A stretch of 13,300 bases of DNA from Rodentolepis nana (taxonomy: Eukaryota > Platyhelminthes > Cestoda > Cyclophyllidea > Hymenolepididae): positions 14,425-27,724 of the forward strand of contig UZAE01013021.1 in the NCBI GenBank assembly GCA_900617975.1, written 5' to 3'. The notes beneath the pieces were generated by a model, which saw nothing but the letters and a program-made list of their open reading frames with translations, was not told the origin of the DNA and ran no database searches. Positions 8,398 to 13,300 of the stretch are shown in pieces (position 1 is the stretch's first letter; each line of letters opens with the position of its first letter). A program made the position numbers and the translations under genes.

Positions 8398-9139
8398 GTT
8401 CTTCCCATATTTCATAAATATTTTTTTTATGTGAACAAAATCATTTATCAGAAAAAAACTAAGTATGCTTTCTAATTCAAAAAAAAGGGGGGGGGGGGGT
8501 TGAACAGTGGCTAATCGGGTACCCGTTGAAAGACGGAGATAGGACACATAAGGAAATACAATAAACGTATCATTGAGCCCAGTGAACTCCATGGTAGTCT
8601 AATTTCTAATCGCCTTGATGATTAGTCCTTAACCTTAGTGACATGAAGGATTTGAGGTGTGTAAATGTTTACTTTGTGGGCAGTCACCCGTTCCATCGTC
8701 CATCAAGGTCAGGGTGGAAGTTTAAATTGAAAAAAATGGTTAATAATGCACGCACCAATAATTTTGAAGAAGCAAAAAAAAAACTTAAAATACCAAGGAC
8801 GCCTTGGAATATAATAATTTTTAAATTTTATATTTTGCGTTTTGGCAAATTCTGAGCCGCATTTGTTAATTAGAACTTGGTTTTGGTTCTGCCCCCATCA
8901 GGTGGGTGTGTGGTGGATGCGTTTGATCAGCGCATACAAATAAGCACTGACACCAAAAAAACAAATCATTGAATTAATTCAGCATTATATAATGAAGGTG
9001 AAAGTTCAGGCAAAATACTTTCTGTCCTTGTTCGCCTCCTTTCACCAGCAAGAAGATGTCTCTAATCCCAGCATAATTCTGTCCTAATTAGATTCCACTG
9101 TCTGAAAACTAGAATGTTCATCATTTTCAATGACTTATT
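8398..9139. other. Non-coding spacer between copies 5 and 6
   Basis: The polarity of the repeat family switches across this interval. It holds the A8G13 run and a 70-codon open frame at 8643-8855 whose lysine- and asparagine-rich product shows no motif. No gene recognised. Confidence 0.55.
8479..8499. repeat. A8 G13 compound homopolymer
   Basis: Eight As (8479-8486) followed directly by thirteen Gs (8487-8499), about 80 bp beyond the tail of repeat copy 5. Confidence 0.9.
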
Positions 9140-9438
9140 CATTTATATTAAATGGCGGGCGTTTTGATAGTTATCAATAGACGTTTAGTTGACTTCGGGC
9201 TTCACAGAGGGGAGGAGGAACATCAAAGTGAGAAAAGTCGAGAGGAGGGTGGGGGGGGGGCAGAAGAGTGATGCACAGATGTAAACGGGACAGACACAAC
9301 GAGAGAGAAGAAGGTAAGGTGAGTAGTGAGAACGTGGTGGAATATGACATGCAGTGGGATTGCGGTAGTTTGAAGTCGGAAGTCAGCTACCAATTTATTG
9401 CTTTTTTTGCCGTATGAATATACGTTGCCCAGGGTGCA
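9140..9438 (-). mobile_element. SINE-like repeat, copy 6 (reverse orientation)
   Basis: Reverse-complement copy running from AAATGGCGGGCGTTTTGATA at the left (3' end of the element) to TACGTTGCCCAGGGTGCA at the right. Keeps the hairpin CGTAT-gaat-ATACG, but the outermost head is missing. The C run appears as 10 Gs at 9251-9260. A loose resemblance between the flanks (ATCATTTTCAATGACTTAT on the left, ATCATTTCACTTAT on the right) could be a decayed duplication, but it is weak. Confidence 0.85.
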
Positions 9439-9799
9439 AGGATCATTTCACTTATGCATGGCTTTGCCAGTTAATGGCGTTTTGTTCATGATTAAGTTTT
9501 CTGCCCTGCAAAAGCGTATTCTGTTGACTAATTCATTCCATGCATTTGTGTTTGTGCTGAATAAAAGTTACACAAATATATCATTGCTGGTGATAAGCCG
9601 AGAAAAAATTGAATCCCTAATTGCAAAGATCTCTCGAACAATAAAAAGAGAGGGGGAGGGGGAGAATGAAGAAGCGGTGTGAAATTATTTTTCCTTTTAC
9701 GAAAGTGAGTTAATGCAGTAAATCATTAGCCTCATTACGATTGAACTTTGAAGCCATTTGAATGCAAGAACTCCGACTTTTTCACAAGTTATTTATTAC

Positions 9800-10138
9800 T
9801 CACGGTAAAAAGAAAGAATTCAAGGTGCTACTCGAGTAATTATTGACCAAGTCCCACCAATCTCCATGGAGAAATCTCCTTGGATGAAATTTTTCCCTAA
9901 ATAGGCTTAGCTGCTCCAAAGATCGTATGGTGGGAATAGAGCTTATTGTGGTTGTGTGACATTGACGCAGGGCTTGCTTATTGAAATACAATTGTTGCGT
10001 GGCTTTGAGGTCTTTGGACGCACGACGCACTTGCTTCCCGCTGCAATTAGCATCGAGTCGAACTATCGAGATTGTCCGAGTGAGCATGATATTTCTTCGT
10101 CTTGTCAAGCACCTCTCCATACTTAATTCTAGGAGCAT
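9800..10138 (-). CDS. Unrecognised 112-codon open frame (hypothetical)
   Basis: Open from an ATG at 10138 to a TGA at 9800, in a stretch that looks less AT-rich than its surroundings. The product is basic at its N-terminal end (RCLTRRRNIMLTR, GKQVRRASKDLKA) and ends with FHPRRFLHGDWWDLVNNYSS. I see no signal peptide, membrane segment or known motif. No clear splice signals or polyadenylation site were placed. It could be an exon, a decayed transposon fragment or chance. Confidence 0.2.
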   Translation of the reverse strand: MLLELSMERCLTRRRNIMLTRTISIVRLDANCSGKQVRRASKDLKATQQLYFNKQALRQCHTTTISSIPTIRSLEQLSLFREKFHPRRFLHGDWWDLVNNYSSSTLNSFFLP

Positions 10139-11262
10139 TAATTGGTTGATATTTTTACAGAAAGACCAGTTACTATGTAATATTGTAATCTACAAATTTC
10201 ATTGATGATAACATATATTCATTACTTTTAAAATTAGTTAACCTGTTGATCTAATTCCTAATGGTTGAGCCCTCCCCCCCAGGTTATGCCTGGGATCAGT
10301 CCCAGAAACTAGATCACTTTACCTGGGAAAGGTATCGGAACCTGTTCTATTTTTGTCACCCCTTAATAGCCACGGCGATAAGTGTCCTTCTACCGAGAGG
10401 CAATATATGTAACAGGGCAATGAGGTAAGATCTAGGGGGGGGGGGAAGGGGTGGAGTTCAGATGCCAGACACTGGGACAGGTAAATTGGTACAAGTTGGC
10501 TGCCAATCATTGTTGACTTGTCCTTGAGGTGTTGTGGGGGGCGGGGCGGGGCGAAACCTGCTGCTGCCTTACATTTCAGCAGTTAGGAATTATCTACCAC
10601 ATTATTTAACAATTCCATGTGGGTATCTGAATTCAGCATAAGTCCCTACTTCAAAAATTACGAGGAAGGCATCACTTCACATTACCTTCCGAAGAGAGAA
10701 AAAAACATATTCGAAACTGTCAGTTGTGTTAAACACAGTCTGATTGACTAGATAGAGGAGTATCTTTTAACTCAGGGTGTTGTACTTTTTAATCTTAGCA
10801 GAAGAATTTCTCTTTGAAGACGAGGTGGATTGTTTATACTTTAGAAGTTTCTTTAGGTTTGTCAGACCATTTTTTTTGCGGTCCATTCACGTAAGGAATT
10901 GACCTCTGAGAAGCTTGTATGACCTTCATGGAGTTCAAGTTCAAGTCCCTGTGTCGACAAAGTCCGAATTCCGATGTGAGACTGTTGTAGCACTTTCTTT
11001 AGCGATAAATTTTTTGGGAATATCTGCTGTGAGAATGCAATCAGTTGGTCTGTTATGATCCGTTCTTTTGGCTACAGCATCTTCGTTGTCTTCATACCAA
11101 ATTCTTGTCGCATTGCTATAACCATAATCCCCTCAGTTTGAAGGCCGGCACGAATAATAATAAGTGCAAGTTATTCTCTTGCATGATTTTGGATGGGTTC
11201 TAGCCACCCTTTATCGTTTGCATTCTAAACTTGACTGAAGAAGAGTTTTAATTGGCAAAGGA
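10139..11262. other. Unannotated stretch with a GC-richer patch
   Basis: Positions about 10265-10570 look less AT-rich than the flanks and include G-rich runs (10435-10445 and GGGGGGCGGGGCGGGGCG around 10536-10553). The patch could be the edge of an unrelated transposon, but I found no terminal repeats, coding frame or second copy in the window. The remainder is ordinary AT-rich DNA. A B-box-like GTTCAAGTCC at about 10940 has no matching A box or cloverleaf. Confidence 0.5.
10435..10445. repeat. Poly-G run (11)
   Basis: Mononucleotide run in a locally GC-richer stretch. Confidence 0.9.
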
Positions 11263-11543
11263 AATTTATTTATTCATTTTTTTATTTCAAATGGCAGGCT
11301 TTTTGACAGTTATCGTTAGCCATTTAGCTTTACAGAGAGGAGGAGGAACATCGAAGTGAGAAAAAGTCGGGAGGGGTAACAGAAGAGAGTGATTCATAGA
11401 TGTAAAAGAGACAGGCAGACATAGGAAGTGAGAAAAAGGTGAGGTGAGTACTGTTAAGGTGTTGAAATTTGACATTCATTTATAGACTTTTGCCGTATGA
11501 GCATACGTTGTCCAGACCGCACCACGTGGAGATAAGTCTATAA
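11263..11543 (-). mobile_element. SINE-like repeat, copy 7 (reverse orientation, internal deletion)
   Basis: Reverse copy with a TTTATTTATTC tail on the left, CAAATGGCAGGCTTTTTGAC, then GAGGAGGAACATCGAAGTGA, and the complete head on the right. The head arms form a perfect 10-bp inverted repeat, TTATAGACTT (11480-11489) and AAGTCTATAA (11534-11543), enclosing CGTAT-gagc-ATACG and CCACGTGG. About 45 bp is missing next to the head, including the partner of the inner inverted repeat. Confidence 0.86.
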
Positions 11544-11552
11544 CGTACCTCC

Positions 11553-11855
11553 GTTTACGAACATTTATTTATAACAAATGGCAGGCGTTTTGATGGTCAT
11601 CATTAGCCCTTTAGTTGACTTCGGGCTTTGCAGAGGGGAGGAGGAACATCAAAGTGAGAAGAATTCAGGAGGGGGAATAGAAGGGTGATTCACAGATGTA
11701 AAAGAAACAAACAGACACAAAGGCTCAGAAAGGGTACGATGAGTAGTGGTAGGGGTAGAATATGACATACAGCGGGGGTGAAGGTTGTTTGAAGTGAGAA
11801 GTCAGCTGCCGAATAATAGACTTTTTTGACGTATGAGTAAACGTTTAGGAACATT
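11553..11855 (-). mobile_element. SINE-like repeat, copy 8 (reverse orientation) with near-perfect target-site duplication
   Basis: The body (11566-11842) has a TTATTTATAAC tail, CAAATGGCAGGCGTTTTGAT, TAGTTGACTTCGGGC, GAAGTCAGCTGCCG and a truncated head ending GTATGAGTAAAC. Flanks GTTTACGAACATT (11553-11565) and GTTTAGGAACATT (11843-11855) match at 12 of 13 positions, which marks a somewhat older insertion. It lies only about 10 bp from copy 7. Confidence 0.86.
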
Positions 11856-12336
11856 ATTTAGGTCATTTTCTTTACGAAAAGACGTTCATAATCAGTCTTC
11901 ATGAGCTTATGACTCAAACCGCTCCATCTGCCATGTCTAGACATTTTTATCGATCTGCATTTATACCCTCTAAATAACTCGCAGGCCAAACGTCCCGTTT
12001 AAATTGAGATTTGCCGTTTTGGTCATGCACGCATACACACACACAAGCATGAGCATGTCATTCATATGACCCAAAGCCCCCCCCCCCCCTTGTCGAGGTT
12101 TGTTCAAAACGCTTTGGCAAGCACAACTCTTTGTGTTCATATTTTTTGGAAACTTAGTTTGGTGATAGTAGCTTCTGGTTTTAGCCTAGTACGGGCTAGT
12201 AATTTCCTACAACTGTGTTAGCCTAAGTGGCATTTGGAAATAATACTCTTTGTTGGATCACGTGGTATTTTAAAATCTGGTCTAATTTCATCACTTTCAT
12301 CGTATTTGGCCAAAGCGGAAGCTTTATTAATCAAAC
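11856..12336. other. Non-coding spacer between copies 8 and 9
   Basis: Apart from a short CA run and the 13-C run, no feature could be supported. A 67-codon frame at 12227-12430 overlaps repeat copy 9 and is not considered a gene. Confidence 0.55.
12077..12089. repeat. Poly-C run (13)
   Basis: Mononucleotide run downstream of a short CA-rich stretch at 12036-12044. Confidence 0.9.
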
Positions 12337-12419
12337 TTATTTATACCAAATGGCAGGCGTCTTGATGGTAATCATTAGCCCTTTAGTTGACTTCAGGGTT
12401 CACAGAGGGGAAGAAACAT
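12337..12419 (-). mobile_element. SINE-like repeat, copy 9 (fragment, reverse orientation)
   Basis: Only the 3' end of the element: TTATTTATACCAAATGGCAG, GCGTCTTGATGGTAATCATT, AGCCCTTTAGTTGACTTCAG and CACAGAGGGGAAGAAACATC. Similarity ends at about 12419, so it is a heavily 5'-truncated copy of about 83 bp. No clear duplication. Confidence 0.78.
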
Positions 12420-12649
12420 CCCTATGTTAAAATACGAAGGGTAAAATCTCGAAAATCCCATCCACTCTCTCCTGTGCGCGTTACCCTGCAATCTATTCCG
12501 GGGTTATTCAATTATCTGGAATTCTAATGATACTAATAGTTCAGGGTAATCGATCAAAATTTCAATTACTGCAATACATGACAGAAGTTGCTTCGAAATT
12601 GGACAATCAGCTTTATTATCAAAGCCTTTCATTTTGAGAGTATATCTCG

Positions 12650-12686
<37 letters not shown>

Positions 12687-12870
12687 AACCACACATTCAG
12701 CAAAAATTTTATGCCTTGGTCACCGCCGAGTCCCGATTTCCAAGAACCTTCGTCAAACGCATACGCAAAGTACTTAATTGATTAAAATGCTAATGAGTTC
12801 GATAAAAGTGAATGCACAATCATGATGCATAGATCAGTAATAATAAAAATGGGAAATTTGACTCAACAAC
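12420..12870. other. Non-coding spacer between copy 9 and the mariner element
   Basis: Holds the TC microsatellite. Otherwise AT-rich with no gene or RNA recognised. Confidence 0.55.
12653..12682. repeat. (TC)n microsatellite, about 15 units
   Basis: Perfect dinucleotide run. It produces Ser-Leu or Arg-Glu repeats in open frames on the two strands, which are not genes. Confidence 0.95.
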
Positions 12871-13300
12871 TATTAGGTTGGCAACTAAGTCATTGCCGAT
12901 TTCAAATAAGAAGGCGAATTCGTAATTTTTGTTTAAAAATATAACTTTATTCAGTTAGATTTTGGCCGTTCTTGTCGATGACCTTTTTCCATCGTTCTGG
13001 CAGAGTAAAAATTCCCCGTTCGTAAAATGTCTGGTCTTCGCTATTAAAAAACTGCATTAGGTGTGATCCGACATCATCCGCGTTGTTACAAATTTTACCA
13101 TTTAAAAGTTTTGCATGGAACGAAACAAATGGTAATCCGAAGGCGCAAGGTCAGGGCTATATGGTGGGTGTGACAAAACATCCCAACCAAGTTCCAATAA
13201 TTTTCGCCCAGTAAACAAAGGTGTGTGGGGCCTTGCGTTATCATGATGGAAAACAACACCCTTCCGATTTGATAATGCCGGCCGCCTATCTTCAATTGCA
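12871..13300 (-). mobile_element. Mariner-family DNA transposon, 3' end (element runs off right edge)
   Basis: A TA dinucleotide (12871-12872) is followed by the terminal inverted repeat TTAGGTTGGCAACTAAGT (12873-12890) and CATTGCCGAT. This matches mariner-type ends, which insert at TA. Transposase coding on the minus strand begins 56 bp inside the repeat's inner end. The other terminal repeat and the N-terminal half lie outside the window. Confidence 0.93.
12947..13299 (-). pseudogene. Mariner DD34D transposase, C-terminal part, frameshifted
   Basis: Transposase of mariner elements cuts and re-inserts the element. The first part (frame starting at 13299) contains VVFHHDNARPHT, LLELGWDVLSHPPYSPDLAP and SDYHLFRSMQNF. 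Two catalytic aspartates are visible: the D of HHDN (13242-13240) and the D of APSD (13137-13135), with 34 residues between them, which defines DD34D. A TAA at 13104-13102 interrupts the frame; the family pattern continues one frame over (LNGK.., YERGIFTLPERWKKVIDKNG) to a stop at 12949-12947. The 353-nt length is one base short of whole codons, consistent with a single-base deletion in the T run near 13104-13107. The copy is probably inactive unless this is a sequencing error. Confidence 0.92.

Noticed and set aside
9398..9682. 94-codon open frame
   Set aside because: Begins inside the head of repeat copy 6 and has no recognisable motif; likely chance.
10930..10955. B-box-like GTTCAAGTCC suggesting a tRNA or tRNA-derived SINE
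   Set aside because: No A box at the right distance and no cloverleaf could be drawn.
11287..11475. 62-codon open frame, minus strand
   Set aside because: Translation of repeat copy 7; not conserved between copies.
6202..12419. The repeats as a CRISPR array or satellite
   Set aside because: Copies are dispersed, in both orientations, variably truncated and flanked by target-site duplications, which fits retroposons and not arrays.
12504..12785. Open frames with Arg-Glu or Ser-Leu repeats on the two strands
   Set aside because: Produced by the TC microsatellite at 12653-12682.

Overview
The window looks like nuclear DNA of an invertebrate animal. It is AT-rich, has spliceosomal GT..AG introns, carries dispersed repeats with target-site duplications, and includes a mariner transposon and long poly-G/poly-C runs. 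An arthropod is a reasonable guess, but the phylum cannot be fixed from this sequence. No bacterial-style operons, RBS sites, tRNA, rRNA or CRISPR arrays were seen.

Left third (about 80-4190, minus strand): the 5' part of one protein-coding gene, an axonemal dynein heavy chain of the DNAH7/DNAH3/DNAH12 inner-arm group. I could assemble 11 exons whose reading phases all agree, giving about 618 residues of the N-terminal tail. The rest of the gene, including the linker, AAA+ motor ring and microtubule-binding stalk, lies beyond the left edge. Most introns are very small (38-82 nt). Only two are large: about 850 nt between exons 1 and 2, and 908 nt between exons 7 and 8, the latter holding a repeat copy. 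Exon 11 carries a strongly acidic, low-complexity insert. The first exon (4027-4189) is the least certain, and the start codon is not firmly identified.

Middle and right (about 4190-12870): no gene I can recognise. The main content is a family of short interspersed repeats of about 325 bp, with nine copies in the window counting the one in the dynein intron. Three copies have target-site duplications, and most of those with an intact tail end in a TAA- or TAAA-type tail, so this is a SINE-like retroposon moved by LINE-type machinery. Its 5' head has a conserved inverted repeat enclosing a hairpin and two overlapping palindromes, and a second 10-bp inverted repeat lies further in. Copies 1-5 point right and copies 6-9 point left, so the two halves form long inverted repeats. 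Between copies are AT-rich non-coding DNA, homopolymer runs (one of 38 Gs split by an N), a TC microsatellite and one unrecognised 112-codon ORF.

Right end (12871-13300, minus strand): the 3' end of a mariner element, with its terminal inverted repeat next to a TA target dinucleotide and the C-terminal half of a DD34D transposase broken by a frameshift. The element runs off the right edge.
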